A stretch of 64,000 nt of DNA from Vibrio ulleungensis (GCF_016900875.1 NZ_JAFEUM010000001.1:275241-339240); one strand, 5' to 3'. Shown: positions 23,459 to 32,806, numbered from the stretch's first letter. Numbers and translations are program-made. The notes: generated by a model from the letters alone, not told the origin.

Positions 23459-25219
23459 ATGACTATTGATACTTTAGTTGTGCTTGTCTACTTCTTCTTC
23501 TTAGTAGCTATTGGTTGGATGTTCCGTAAGTTCACGACATCGACCAGTGACTACTTCCGAGGAGGCGGTAAGATGTTATGGTGGATGGTAGGTGCTACCG
23601 CCTTCATGACTCAATTTTCAGCATGGACGTTTACGGGAGCCGCAGGACGCGCCTTCAGCGATGGTTTCGTTGTAGTTATCCTATTCTTGGCCAACGCGTT
23701 TGGCTACTTCATGAACTACATCTATTTTGCGCCAAAATTCCGCCAACTTCGTGTTGTAACGGCAATTGAAGCTATCCGTCAACGCTTTGGTAAAACATCA
23801 GAACAGTTTTACACTTGGGCGGGCATGCCAGACAGCTTAATTTCAGCGGGTGTATGGCTAAACGGTCTTGCAATCTTTGTAGCTGCAGTATTTAACATTC
23901 CTATGGAAGCCACAATTGTGGTAACTGGCCTAGTGCTTATGCTTATGGCGGTTACAGGTGGTTCTTGGGCGGTTATCGCGTCAGACTTTATGCAGATGCT
24001 TGTGATCATGGCTGTAACCATTACCTGTGCGGTAGCGGCTTACTTCCACGGTGGCGGCATTGGCAATATTGTTGCTAACTTCGATGGCGACTTCCTAGTC
24101 GGTAACAACCTTAACTATGTGAGCATCTTCATTCTTTGGGTTGTGTTCATCTTCGTTAAGCAGTTCGGTGTAATGAACAACAGCATCAACGCATACCGCT
24201 ACCTATGTGCAAAAGATAGTAACAATGCACGTAAAGCAGCAGGTCTTGCTTGTGTGCTGATGATTGTTGGTCCACTGATTTGGTTCCTACCACCATGGTA
24301 CGTAAGTGCGTTCATGCCAGAATTTGCTGACCAATACGCATCAATGGGTGATAAAGCCGGTGATGCTGCTTACCTTGCGTTTGTTCAAAACGTAATGCCA
24401 GCAGGTATGGTTGGTTTACTTATGTCAGCAATGTTTGCTGCGACCATGTCTTCTATGGACTCGGGTCTAAACCGTAACGCTGGTATTTTCGTTGTTAACT
24501 TCTATACACCTATTCTACGTCCTCAAGCGACACAAAAAGAATTGGTTGTAGTGAGTAAGTTCACCACGATCATGATGGGTATTATCATCATTGGTATCGG
24601 TCTGTTTATTAACTCGCTGCGCCACCTAAGTCTGTTTGACATCGTACTAAACGTCGGCGCATTGATTGGCTTCCCAATGCTTATCCCTGTACTGCTTGGT
24701 ATGTGGGTACGCAAGACTCCAGATTGGGCAGGTTGGTCAACGCTAGTTGTCGGTGGTATCGTCTCTTACGTATTCGGTATTGCACTAACAGCGGGTCATA
24801 TCGAAAGCCTATTTGGTCTTGAGCACGAACTAACTCGTCGCGAATGGTCTGACTTGAAAGTGGGTCTAAGCTTGGCAGCGCACGTAGTGATTACGGGTGG
24901 TTACTTCCTAATGACAACTCGCTTCTACAAAGGTCTGTCACCAGAGCGTGAGAAAGAAGTCGATAAACTGTTTGAGAATTGGAATACTCCAGTAATCGCA
25001 GACAGTGAAGAACAAGCTAACCTAGACACAAAACAGCGTGGCATGCTTGGTAAACTTATCAGCACCGCTGGCTTTGGTATCCTTGCAATGGCACTGATTC
25101 CAAATGAGCCAACAGGTCGTCTACTGTTCTTGTTGTGTGGTTCGATTGTACTGACAGTCGGTATATTGCTCATCAATGCATCTCGTAGCGGCGATAAGCC
25201 AGAGCTTGCACAGCAGTAA
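23459..25219 (+). CDS. Sodium:solute symporter, probable oligoalginate or DEH importer (ToaA/ToaB-like)
   Basis: A 586-residue inner-membrane protein with about fourteen hydrophobic segments of the SSS family. SDYFRGGGKMLWWMVGATAFMTQFSAWTF-type sequence at 30-60 and the NSINAYRYLCAKDSNNARKA loop are typical, and no signal peptide is cut. Related SSS transporters import alginate oligomers or the unsaturated monouronate in Vibrio splendidus (ToaA/ToaB). Here it lies next to the lyase and KDG genes under the same predicted operators, which supports that substrate, though sequence alone does not prove it. GGGCTGAAAG precedes the start. Confidence 0.85.
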   Translation: MTIDTLVVLVYFFFLVAIGWMFRKFTTSTSDYFRGGGKMLWWMVGATAFMTQFSAWTFTGAAGRAFSDGFVVVILFLANAFGYFMNYIYFAPKFRQLRVVTAIEAIRQRFGKTSEQFYTWAGMPDSLISAGVWLNGLAIFVAAVFNIPMEATIVVTGLVLMLMAVTGGSWAVIASDFMQMLVIMAVTITCAVAAYFHGGGIGNIVANFDGDFLVGNNLNYVSIFILWVVFIFVKQFGVMNNSINAYRYLCAKDSNNARKAAGLACVLMIVGPLIWFLPPWYVSAFMPEFADQYASMGDKAGDAAYLAFVQNVMPAGMVGLLMSAMFAATMSSMDSGLNRNAGIFVVNFYTPILRPQATQKELVVVSKFTTIMMGIIIIGIGLFINSLRHLSLFDIVLNVGALIGFPMLIPVLLGMWVRKTPDWAGWSTLVVGGIVSYVFGIALTAGHIESLFGLEHELTRREWSDLKVGLSLAAHVVITGGYFLMTTRFYKGLSPEREKEVDKLFENWNTPVIADSEEQANLDTKQRGMLGKLISTAGFGILAMALIPNEPTGRLLFLLCGSIVLTVGILLINASRSGDKPELAQQ

Positions 25220-25251
25220 CACTTAATTGATTCGATAATTGAATCAGTTGT

Positions 25252-25285
25252 AAAAAGCCAGAAGGTTATCCTTCAGGCTTTTTTG
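25252..25285 (+). terminator. Rho-independent terminator after the symporter gene
   Basis: AAAAAGCC-A-GAAGG pairs with CCTTC-A-GGCTTTTT around a TTAT loop (25252-25285); one internal mismatch, then T residues. Confidence 0.82.
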
Positions 25286-25490
25286 TATGTAAATAACATT
25301 GAAATGGGCTGAAAAATTGCCTTTATAGTTAATGTTGGAATTAAATTACGTAATAATATTACGAAACGGTCTTATCAAGTGATTGCTAGTGGCGATGAGA
25401 GGGCGTAAATTAAAAGGACATTACGGAGCCCTCCTACTCACTCTTTGATGAGCAGTGACTCTTTTCACTCTTTGTGTGAGGAACCGAATC

Positions 25491-26180
25491 ATGACCGCAA
25501 TTTCACCTTCTGCGCGTACAGCCACTACTTCATTTCGTTTTACCGTTCTTGCCTTGATGCTTGGTACTGCAACCTTAGCCGCTTTTTCTGCGCAGGCTGC
25601 GACAGAGCGTTATCGAGATAATAGTACTCCAGTGAATTACAATTACGCCCAACTAGGGGTCCAAGGCTTTTCGATGGACGGCGCTGACTCTACGGGTGTA
25701 GCCTTAACGGGTGGAGGCGAAAATATGCTTTCAGAACACTGGATAGTAGGCAGTCAATATAAAGGTACTAGCGCCAGTAATAACTCTTATTTCGAAGACA
25801 CGGATTTCGATAGTGACCAAATCGACGCGTCACTAAAATACCGATTTGCCGTTGCGCAAAACACCGATGTTTTAGTAGGTGCCGATTTAGGGTATGCATG
25901 GCAAAAAGTAAAATTTGAAAACCTAAACAAAACATATTCAGATAACGACTTTGTTTATGGTGGCGATGTTGAGCTGCGCCAAGGTTTTGGTGACCATTGG
26001 GAAGCAGGTGTCGGTCTTGGACTTAGCAATAGCTTTGATAACACCAGTATGACTCTATCTAGTAACGCCGATTATTACTTCAATACGCACTTTGGATTGG
26101 GGGTTATCGCCGACTATGTTGCAGGAGGGGATGCACCTGACTCTACTTCTGTTGGTATGGAAACACGATTTTTATTCTAG
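25491..26180 (+). CDS. Outer-membrane beta-barrel protein next to the alginate locus
   Basis: A 229-residue exported protein. A signal peptide ends near AFSAQAATER. The mature chain has alternating hydrophobic strands and ends with METRFLF, an aromatic C-terminus typical of outer-membrane barrels. It shows glycine and aromatic-rich strands such as VGADLGYAWQKVKF. The length suggests an eight-stranded barrel of the OmpA/OmpW type rather than a KdgM-type porin. ATG 25491 has TGTGAGGAACC upstream. A role in oligosaccharide passage is suggested only by position; a palindromic AT-rich ATTACGTAAT lies at 25345. Confidence 0.7.
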   Translation: MTAISPSARTATTSFRFTVLALMLGTATLAAFSAQAATERYRDNSTPVNYNYAQLGVQGFSMDGADSTGVALTGGGENMLSEHWIVGSQYKGTSASNNSYFEDTDFDSDQIDASLKYRFAVAQNTDVLVGADLGYAWQKVKFENLNKTYSDNDFVYGGDVELRQGFGDHWEAGVGLGLSNSFDNTSMTLSSNADYYFNTHFGLGVIADYVAGGDAPDSTSVGMETRFLF

Positions 26181-26197
26181 TTTTACAAATGGATGGT

Positions 26198-26396
26198 AAC
26201 GCCTATCTTATACCAATCGAAGTAATTAACTGGTCAGAAAATTGCGCTGGTAAAATCGCTAAGAGCAAGGCAAAGATTGCCGTAGATAGTTGTTCTACCT
26301 ACAAAATCTTTAACGCCGCTATTAGCGATTTTAACAAGCAAGAATGATCAGTTAATTGCTTTGGTTGGTATTAACGCTGTTGAGGTAGGCGTTTTT
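26198..26396 (+). terminator. Terminator of the beta-barrel gene, split by the inserted repeat
   Basis: AACGCCTATCTTA (from 26198) pairs with TGAGGTAGGCGTT (ending 26393), 13 base pairs with two wobbles, and TTT follows. The 162-bp repeat at 26210-26371 lies entirely between the two arms, as if inserted into the loop. Confidence 0.55.
26210..26371. mobile_element. 162-bp palindromic MITE-like repeat
   Basis: The two halves are imperfect inverted copies over nearly the full length. The left end ATACCAATCGAAGTAATTAA matches the reverse complement of the right end ATACCAACCAAAGCAATTAA, and both share AACTG-TCA, AAAATCGCTAA, AAAGATT and a GTAG-TAG core. It contains no gene. The flanks show TTA on both sides (TTA before TACCAAT and after TTGGTA), a possible 3-bp target duplication. 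It looks like a non-autonomous element of the kind scattered through Vibrio intergenic regions; copy number cannot be seen from one window. Confidence 0.75.
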
Positions 26397-26576
26397 AGTT
26401 TGAAGCCATACAGTTTTGGTTAAAAAAGTGATGGGTGCATCAATCGCTATGGCATCTTTATTCCAATTCTCAGTTTTGTGAACACCTTGGGTGTGGCGGT
26501 ACACTATTCTCATACCGTCGTATTGCGCAGTTGAGTTGTCGCGCTAAGTTCAGCCGAACCTAAAAATGGAACAAGG

Positions 26577-26885
26577 ATGTTCGAAAAACTGTGCCCCAAA
26601 TGTGGGTTTAGACTCACTGCAAGTCGATTAAGCAAGACTCATAAGTACGGTGTGCAGCCGCGATCTGACACGCGCCATCGCTACTGCCCTCAGTGTAGCC
26701 AGCAAGTGAAAATAGACATCAACGCCAAATGGGCGATTGGAGTAAATTGTCCTCTCGTCGCTGCGTGTATTGCCGTTCAACTACTAAAAATAGACAACCC
26801 TATGTGGTTGTTAATGTCGTCTGCACTGCTATCGATTGTTGGAAGTCTGTATGTGGTTGCCCGTGCCCAATTGGTTAAAGCCTAA
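26577..26885 (+). CDS. Small membrane protein with an N-terminal zinc ribbon
   Basis: A 102-residue protein. CPKCGF at 6-11 and CPQCSQ at about 38-43 form a four-cysteine zinc ribbon, followed by two hydrophobic segments (about 53-70 and 74-95). The function is unknown; similar small ribbon-membrane proteins are common as uncharacterised Vibrio genes. ATG 26577 has a weak GGA a few bases upstream. It is convergent with the pseudogene that follows, ending 4 bp beyond the pseudogene's stop (overlap of the 3' ends). Confidence 0.6.
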   Translation: MFEKLCPKCGFRLTASRLSKTHKYGVQPRSDTRHRYCPQCSQQVKIDINAKWAIGVNCPLVAACIAVQLLKIDNPMWLLMSSALLSIVGSLYVVARAQLVKA

Positions 26886-27712
26886 ACCCTTTTCGATTGA
26901 GACTCTAAGCCAAGGCCATTACGCATCGCAAAGCGCACCAATTCGGTATGATTATCCAGCTCTAAAATGTCTAACATACGGTATTTGTGCGACTCTATTG
27001 TTCTAGGACTCAGAAACAGCTTTTCTGCACACTGTTTTGCCGTGTTGCCCTGAGCCAAAAGCGCGAGCACTGAACATTGTTTTATGGATAGCCTTAAGAG
27101 TTTATCTGACTCATCAGATGTTGCCTTTGTACCTTGAGTTAAGCCTAAGCTTATGGTCGCATGCTGCCAGTAGGAAAGCCATCGGTCGCTTAGCAGTTTT
27201 TAGTCGTTGAAAGTCCTGCTCACTGAAGTCACTGTGTTCATCTGTAAAGCGTGAGAATGAAATGGCCCCCCAAGTTTGACCAAACATTTCTAAACGGATA
27301 ATTCCATGGAAAAGGCCCCTTCTTCATACACGAAGTTGAGCGTGGAGAGTTGCGATTGTCTTAACTGATCTTGGTTAAAATACTGCCACGGCTGCCTGCT
27401 TCTTAATAGATCCAAGTACTCTTTGTAATTACTGCGTAGATAGTTATTAATGTCGAGCTGACGGTGACCTGTCCGAGCGGTGGTGAGTGTTCGACCATCA
27501 TTTAGGAGCAGCATTGAGTTAGGAAATAGGGTGATCCTATCGAGTTTAAACCACTCCATTGCTTCTAGAGAAAGAGCTTTTAGAACCTCAATAAATTGGT
27601 TTGGCGCTGCGCGATTGATCTGATGAGCTTGGGCTATCATCAGCTGTTCAAAACTTTGGCTTGATGGATTCCAGTCGGATACAGGTAGGATCGTCTGTTG
27701 AGCAATAGGCAT
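26882..27712 (-). pseudogene. LuxR-family regulator interrupted by two opposing frameshifts
   Basis: Reading all three frames recovers one regulator of about 276 residues. The first part (27712 to about 27320) is an N-terminal sensor-like domain. The reading then shifts frame near the GGGGCC/TTTT run at about 27313-27323, continues as FHGIIRLEMFGQTWGAISFS through DFSEQDFQRLK, and shifts back near an A5 run at about 27200. It ends with the LuxR helix-turn-helix NTAKQCAEKLFLSPRTIESH. The two shifts compensate, but the original frame meets TAG at 27290. Both sit in homopolymers, so sequencing error must be excluded. The regulator lies divergent to the sulfatase gene. Confidence 0.8.
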
Positions 27713-27910
27713 ACTGGCTTCTCTCTTTCAATTTGGAATGTCGACGTGTAACGCTGCCTTGCAAAGCAAACAATCGTCCATAATTGAGAGACGGTCAGTA
27801 TGGTGTTATCTCATAGCAAATAAAGCAGTAAATATACTGATTACTCACTTAAAGCTGGTGTTAAATAATGTGTCCGTAAGTCTCCCTGTTTCTAACTTAA
27901 GGTTTAACAC

Positions 27911-29494
27911 ATGTTTAAACACCACTCTACGGTCAAATTTGCGCTTGCAGCGTTGGCCTGCACAACCGCTATACCAGCAATAGCGACGACCGATACGACT
28001 CGTCCTAACATTATTGCTATATGGGGTGATGATATTGGTATCGACAATATCAGCGCATATACACGAGGACAGGCAGGGCATTGGACGCCCAATATCGATC
28101 GAATCGCTAATGAAGGCGCGCTGTTTACCGACTACTACGGCGAACAATCTTGTACTGCAGGCCGATCCGCATTTATTACCGGTCAGCACCCAATGCGAAC
28201 CGGGCTGACAAAAGTAGGTATGCCGGGTGCGACACAAGGAATGCGCGCTGAAGATCCTACCATCGCGACTATGCTCAAAGACTATGGCTATATGACGGGG
28301 CAATTTGGCAAAAACCATTTAGGCGACTTGGATGAGCATTTGCCGACAGAGCACGGCTTTGACGAATTTTTTGGCAATCTTTACCACCTAAATGCAGAGG
28401 AAGAGCCAGAGCATCCGGATTACCCTAAAGATCCTGAGTTTAAGAAGAAATTTGGTCCTCGTGGTGTGATTCATTCCTTTGCCGACGGGCGAATCGAAGA
28501 CACAGGGCCGCTCACCATTAAACGTATGGAAACGGTCGACGAAGAGTTCCTAGATGCGTCGCTAACGTTCATTGATAAAGCTCATGAGCAGAACAAGCCT
28601 TTCTTCGTATGGTTTAACGCAACCCGCATGCATGTGTGGACGCATCTTAAAGAAGAGTCTAAAGGATTATCACAACGCGGTGGATTGTACGGTGATGGGA
28701 TGGTGGAGCATGACAATATGGTCGGCACACTATTGGACAAGCTGGACCAATTGGATATCGCGGATAACACCATAGTCCTTTATACCACGGATAATGGCGC
28801 CGAAAAGTGGTCTTGGCCTGATGGTGGTACATCGCGTTTTCGTGGAGAAAAGAACTCAACCTGGGAAGGAGGAATGCGAGTTCCTGCCATGGTACGTTGG
28901 CCTAATGGCATCAAAGCCGGACAAGTAGTCAATGAGATCACCGCGCACAACGATTGGGCACCAACATTCTTGGCTGCAGCAGGCAATGACTCTTTAAACG
29001 AAGATCTTGTGAAAGGTACTACCATTAATGGGCGTGACTACAAGGTTCATCTTGATGGATACAACATTTTGCCCGCGCTTAAAGAAGGCAAGAGTAGTGC
29101 TCAATACAATAATTCGAACTGGCCACGTAAGGGATTTGTCTATGCCGCTGATGATGGCCACATTTCGGCGGTCCGCATTGGTGATTGGAAAATCGTCTAT
29201 ACAGTCAATAACTGCCACGGATTGGAAACCTGGATGTGCCAATTTGACGAGTTGCGTACACCTTATATCTACAACTTGCGCCAAGATCCATACGAGATAG
29301 CGGTGGAAGAGGCCGGAGAATATGACCAGTGGTTTGTCGAGCACCTACCCTACATGTATTTAGGCGCTGCTTATACCTTAGAATACCTGCAAACCTTTAA
29401 AGCGTTCCCGCCGAGACAAGTGCCAGGATCATTTTCAATCGATCAAATGGTCGAGAAAATGGGTATCTGGCAGCGCGCCCAATATCGCAACTAA
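27911..29494 (+). CDS. Exported sulfatase (type I, formylglycine-dependent)
   Basis: A 527-residue sulfatase with a signal peptide (cut near PAIATT). IAIWGDDIGIDN supplies the metal Asp40-Asp41, and Cys81 in SCTAGRSAFITGQ is the formylglycine site (C-x-A-x-R). GQFGKNHLGD and the NHxxAPTFL-like HNDWAPTFLAAAG follow the family order. It would remove sulfate esters in the periplasm or outside; the natural substrate may be a sulfated algal or host polymer. No maturase (anSME) gene is next to it. AAGG precedes the start by ten bases. Confidence 0.9.
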   Translation: MFKHHSTVKFALAALACTTAIPAIATTDTTRPNIIAIWGDDIGIDNISAYTRGQAGHWTPNIDRIANEGALFTDYYGEQSCTAGRSAFITGQHPMRTGLTKVGMPGATQGMRAEDPTIATMLKDYGYMTGQFGKNHLGDLDEHLPTEHGFDEFFGNLYHLNAEEEPEHPDYPKDPEFKKKFGPRGVIHSFADGRIEDTGPLTIKRMETVDEEFLDASLTFIDKAHEQNKPFFVWFNATRMHVWTHLKEESKGLSQRGGLYGDGMVEHDNMVGTLLDKLDQLDIADNTIVLYTTDNGAEKWSWPDGGTSRFRGEKNSTWEGGMRVPAMVRWPNGIKAGQVVNEITAHNDWAPTFLAAAGNDSLNEDLVKGTTINGRDYKVHLDGYNILPALKEGKSSAQYNNSNWPRKGFVYAADDGHISAVRIGDWKIVYTVNNCHGLETWMCQFDELRTPYIYNLRQDPYEIAVEEAGEYDQWFVEHLPYMYLGAAYTLEYLQTFKAFPPRQVPGSFSIDQMVEKMGIWQRAQYRN

Positions 29495-29772
29495 AGAAAT
29501 CAGTAATGTTGGATAAATCTATGGATACAAAGTAAACACTCCATTAATTAACTTTACTGCTACGTTGCATTATTAGTCTTTAAGGACTTAACTGGATACG
29601 ACTCATGGACGAGTTTCGTTTAAGTGCTTACTTTTACTGGTTTTCTTTATATAAATTAATTAAATGAGTCACTTGAAGGTGCACTTTACACAGATTTACA
29701 CTGTTTCTATCGCCAAAAAGCTTACTTAGAAGTACGCTATGCGCAGATTAACTAGTAATAGGACAGGAAACT

Positions 29773-30294
29773 GTGAAAAAACTTTCTAAACCAACTATCT
29801 TGTTTCACTGGCTCACCGCGATTTTGTTCATTGGCACACTAGTCGTCGGTAAAATTGTCGAAAATATGCCAAGAGGCGCGGAAAAGTTTGAGTTACTTGC
29901 TAATCATAAATCCTTTGGGGTTATTGTGTTGGTGATTGCGCTTGCTCGTATTGCTTGGCGCTTTAAAGAAGGGGCGCTGCCTCCTTTGTCACAAGCTCCT
30001 CGATGGCAAGAAATCGCTGCAAAATCGACCCACCACTTACTGCTATTGGCCACATTGGCCATGCCAATCTCGGGAATTATGATGAGTAGCGGTGGCGGTA
30101 GAGCACTTGAAGTCTTTGGGTTCGAGCTAATTGCTGCAGGCGATAAAATTGAGTGGTTGCAGAGCGTAGGAAGTACCGTGCACCATAGTGCGGTTAACGT
30201 GATCATTTTACTGCTATTGGTCCACCTTGCCGGCGCGATTAAGCATCAGTTTATCGATAAAGATGGCACAATTAGCCGAATGCTAGGCCGCTAA
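29773..30294 (+). CDS. Cytochrome b561-family membrane protein
   Basis: A 173-residue protein with four hydrophobic segments. Histidines ILFHWLTAI (His13), ANHKSFGVI, STHHLLLLA and VHHSAVNVI are placed as in diheme cytochrome b561 (YceJ/YodB type), which carry electrons across the inner membrane. It starts with GTG 29773, after AGGACAGGAAA. Nearby there is no partner periplasmic protein (YceI-like), so its donor is unknown. A 278-bp gap lies before it. Confidence 0.85.
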   Translation: MKKLSKPTILFHWLTAILFIGTLVVGKIVENMPRGAEKFELLANHKSFGVIVLVIALARIAWRFKEGALPPLSQAPRWQEIAAKSTHHLLLLATLAMPISGIMMSSGGGRALEVFGFELIAAGDKIEWLQSVGSTVHHSAVNVIILLLLVHLAGAIKHQFIDKDGTISRMLGR

Positions 30295-30310
30295 CTCTAC
30301 GCTATTTACA

Positions 30311-30351
30311 ACTGCCAAGTAACCGACAGCAGCAATGCAGTCCTTGGCAGT
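30311..30351. terminator. Stem-loop between convergent genes
   Basis: ACTGCCAAG (30311-30319) and CTTGGCAGT (30343-30351) form a perfect 9-bp stem with a 23-nt loop between the cytochrome and the epimerase-like gene. No T tract, so efficiency is uncertain. Confidence 0.45.
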
Positions 30352-30371
30352 GCGTGGGTTTACTCTTGCTA

Positions 30372-31832
30372 CTATGGTGTGACGTCGATAAATTCGACTT
30401 TTAAAATAGGTACCTGGTCGGTACCTATTTGTGTTTTAGCTTGGGTCTTAGCCTGATAGTAATAGGGTGACACCGCTAAATCATCGGTTAGTGGTAATGC
30501 ATAATGAAGTGTTGCAGGTTGATTGTAGTGCTGCTGAGCAGATAAGTAGCCGACTAATGCATGTTCGAACTGGTGATAGCCATTACCCCAATGAAAAGCT
30601 TTGACCGATTTTGGCGACATCCCAACACCACCAAATTCATGGTCCACCCAAGCGTCAAAATACAGGTTGTGTGTGTAGTGAAGATGCTTGGTTTGACTAC
30701 CTTCAAGCATATGTAATGTCATACTGGCTTGAGCGAGCTCCGCCCATTGCCATGAAGATACACTGTAGTCGTAAGGGCCACTGATCCATATTGGTATCTG
30801 TCGCAGTCCTTTCCATCGCAGTTTAAGCTCGTCCGAGAAGTAGCGGTCCACCTGATAGATTAGCGCGGTACTCGCCGCTGCATCGGTTATGTACTTGAGT
30901 CCTTGCCACCCGAGTTCTTCAAATCCTCCATTATCTAGCATCCTTCCCGACAAATACGTCATCCAAAACGCTTTAACGGTGTGTCCATAATCGTTATGGC
31001 GAGCGCTCTGCTGCTTCGCGAACTTATCGTGAATTGCGCCGTAAAATCGATTGTCCTCGGCGCTATAGTAGTTGTCGATCATACTCTCGATTAACCAATC
31101 TAAATCGCTGCGCCATTGAGACTGGAAAGGCTCTGGTAGCAGAGGTGTCACTAACAGCATGTAAGCGTTAATTTGATCCAATTGGGCAACGAGCTCTCGT
31201 TGATGGTTGCTTTGCCCATCGCCGTTTTTAATGACCCATTTGAGCTCGTTAAGTTCAATGTCTTTATAGTGCTCAAAGATAAAAGCTTGAGTGTCTATAA
31301 GAACCTTTTCCACCTCTTTGTCGCGAGTAAGGTAGTAGTACATAGCCAAACCGACCAGGGCGTAAGACAGATCTTGAGAGGTGCGCTGTGTCCACTCTAA
31401 GCCAGGATTGCCGTTGATGGTAAAGCTGTAAAAGCCACCATTTTCTATATCACGTAACTCACTTAATAAGTAATCGACCCCCGCTTTTGCAAGTTTAAGT
31501 GCTTGTGGATCGCCGGTGAGATGGAATAAAACGCCGTACGCGTATGTTTGCCGCGATTTCATCCGAGTGTACTCACGTGCGTAGTGAGGCTCCATCCACC
31601 CTTGCTTTAGCTCAGAACATAGTTGTTGTAGCTTCATCAACGATCCATCGTCACACCGAAAGGTAGGAAAGTTGCCTACCGGTTCACCTTGCGCCTCAGG
31701 CATCAACCAATACGGGGCCAGTCCTTGCTGAGCGTGCGTGAGCCATTCTTCGCCTGTTGGAAGAGGGTATTCGCTCGCACCTGCAGAGACTGAAAAAGTA
31801 AGTGCAAAACACAATTTAACCAAGAGTCGCAT
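30372..31832 (-). CDS. Exported AGE-family (N-acylglucosamine 2-epimerase-like) protein
   Basis: A 486-residue protein with a signal peptide (MRLLVKLCFALTFSVSAGAS). The mature chain has the alpha/alpha-barrel features of the AGE superfamily: GGFYSFTINGNPGLEWTQRT early, HNDYGHTVKAFWMTYL in the middle and HWGNGYHQFEHAL late, with the catalytic-type histidines. AGE enzymes epimerise N-acyl-glucosamine, cellobiose or mannose and are mostly cytoplasmic, so export is uncommon and the reaction is not predictable. The ribosome site is weak (AGAG). It stands alone between convergent and divergent neighbours. Confidence 0.72.
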   Translation of the reverse strand: MRLLVKLCFALTFSVSAGASEYPLPTGEEWLTHAQQGLAPYWLMPEAQGEPVGNFPTFRCDDGSLMKLQQLCSELKQGWMEPHYAREYTRMKSRQTYAYGVLFHLTGDPQALKLAKAGVDYLLSELRDIENGGFYSFTINGNPGLEWTQRTSQDLSYALVGLAMYYYLTRDKEVEKVLIDTQAFIFEHYKDIELNELKWVIKNGDGQSNHQRELVAQLDQINAYMLLVTPLLPEPFQSQWRSDLDWLIESMIDNYYSAEDNRFYGAIHDKFAKQQSARHNDYGHTVKAFWMTYLSGRMLDNGGFEELGWQGLKYITDAAASTALIYQVDRYFSDELKLRWKGLRQIPIWISGPYDYSVSSWQWAELAQASMTLHMLEGSQTKHLHYTHNLYFDAWVDHEFGGVGMSPKSVKAFHWGNGYHQFEHALVGYLSAQQHYNQPATLHYALPLTDDLAVSPYYYQAKTQAKTQIGTDQVPILKVEFIDVTP

Positions 31833-32075
31833 AATAAGCTCTATTTAGGGTGACGGTAGGAAGCTGCATCCACTATAGAAAGTGTTGATTACGCATACTG
31901 TAAACAAGTTCACGTTTACTCAATTGGTGGTGATCTGATTATCAACGAAATATTGAAAGTGATTCATTTGGGTGACATATTGTGGTCGCAATCAAAAAGC
32001 GTACTATGTCCTTCATCAACTAGGCACAGCAGACAAAGTCGTGCGTTAGGGCGTAATTTACTAGAGGATTCAACT

Positions 32076-32732
32076 ATGACTCACCCAATCATCAAAGATT
32101 TAAATACCCGTTATACTGCTAAAAAATACGATGCTGAGAAACGCATTTCTGCCGACGATATGGCCGTGATCAAAGAAGCGTTGCGCCTGTCTGCCTCGTC
32201 AATTAACTCTCAACCTTGGAAGTTTGTTGTGGTAGAAAGTGACGAAGCCAAGCAGCGATTTCACGATACTTTTTCTCGCATGCACCAGTTTAACCAGCCT
32301 CACGCTAAAGAAGCGTCACACACTATTTTGTTTGCTTACGATCCTAAGTTTACTAAAGAGAAATTTGCTAAGCGTGTAGATGCAGAAGTTGCATCTGGCC
32401 ACTTGCCAGCAGAGATGTATGACCAATTTATGGGTGCCTACGCGTTTGCTGATGCAAACACCGATGAACATGGACACAATGGTGAGTGGACAAAAGCGCA
32501 GTCTTACCTCGCGCTTGGAAACCTATTGCATGTTTTGGCTCGCTTAGGCATCGCCTCTACTCCGATGGAAGGTGTAGACAGCGAACTCATCGGTCAAGCG
32601 TTTGAAAAGGAATTGGATGGACACATCTGTACTGTGGCGCTTTCTATGGGTTACCACAAAGACGGTGAAGACTACAATCACGGTCTTCCTAAAGCGCGCC
32701 TTGCACTTGAAGATGTAGTGGCGACAGTCTAG
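32076..32732 (+). CDS. NAD(P)H nitroreductase (NfsB-like)
   Basis: A 218-residue flavoprotein of the oxygen-insensitive nitroreductase family. TRYTAKKYDAEKRISADDM begins the fold, LSASSINSQPWKFVVVES holds FMN-phosphate binding and AQSYLALGNLLHVLARLGI and the terminal ALSMGYHK are typical of NfsB. It reduces nitro compounds and quinones with NAD(P)H in the cytoplasm. ATG 32076 follows AGAGGATTCAACT; the longer frame from 31953 lacks a site. A strong terminator follows. Confidence 0.88.
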   Translation: MTHPIIKDLNTRYTAKKYDAEKRISADDMAVIKEALRLSASSINSQPWKFVVVESDEAKQRFHDTFSRMHQFNQPHAKEASHTILFAYDPKFTKEKFAKRVDAEVASGHLPAEMYDQFMGAYAFADANTDEHGHNGEWTKAQSYLALGNLLHVLARLGIASTPMEGVDSELIGQAFEKELDGHICTVALSMGYHKDGEDYNHGLPKARLALEDVVATV

Positions 32733-32755
32733 TTTTAACGAAGCTTAATCATTAA

Positions 32756-32794
32756 GAAAAGCCCAAATGAGATAGAACATTTGGGCTTTTTTTT
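32756..32794. terminator. Bidirectional rho-independent terminator
   Basis: AAGCCCAAATG (32759-32769) and CATTTGGGCTT (32778-32788) form an 11-bp stem with A residues before and eight T residues after, serving both the nitroreductase and the convergent ABC-F gene. Confidence 0.92.
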
Positions 32795-32806
32795 GCTAAT
32801 ACCTTA

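Noticed and set aside
26882..27712. Two separate small regulator genes instead of one pseudogene
   Set aside because: The sequence between the two frames continues the same protein in another frame, and the C-terminal fragment has no own start or ribosome site.
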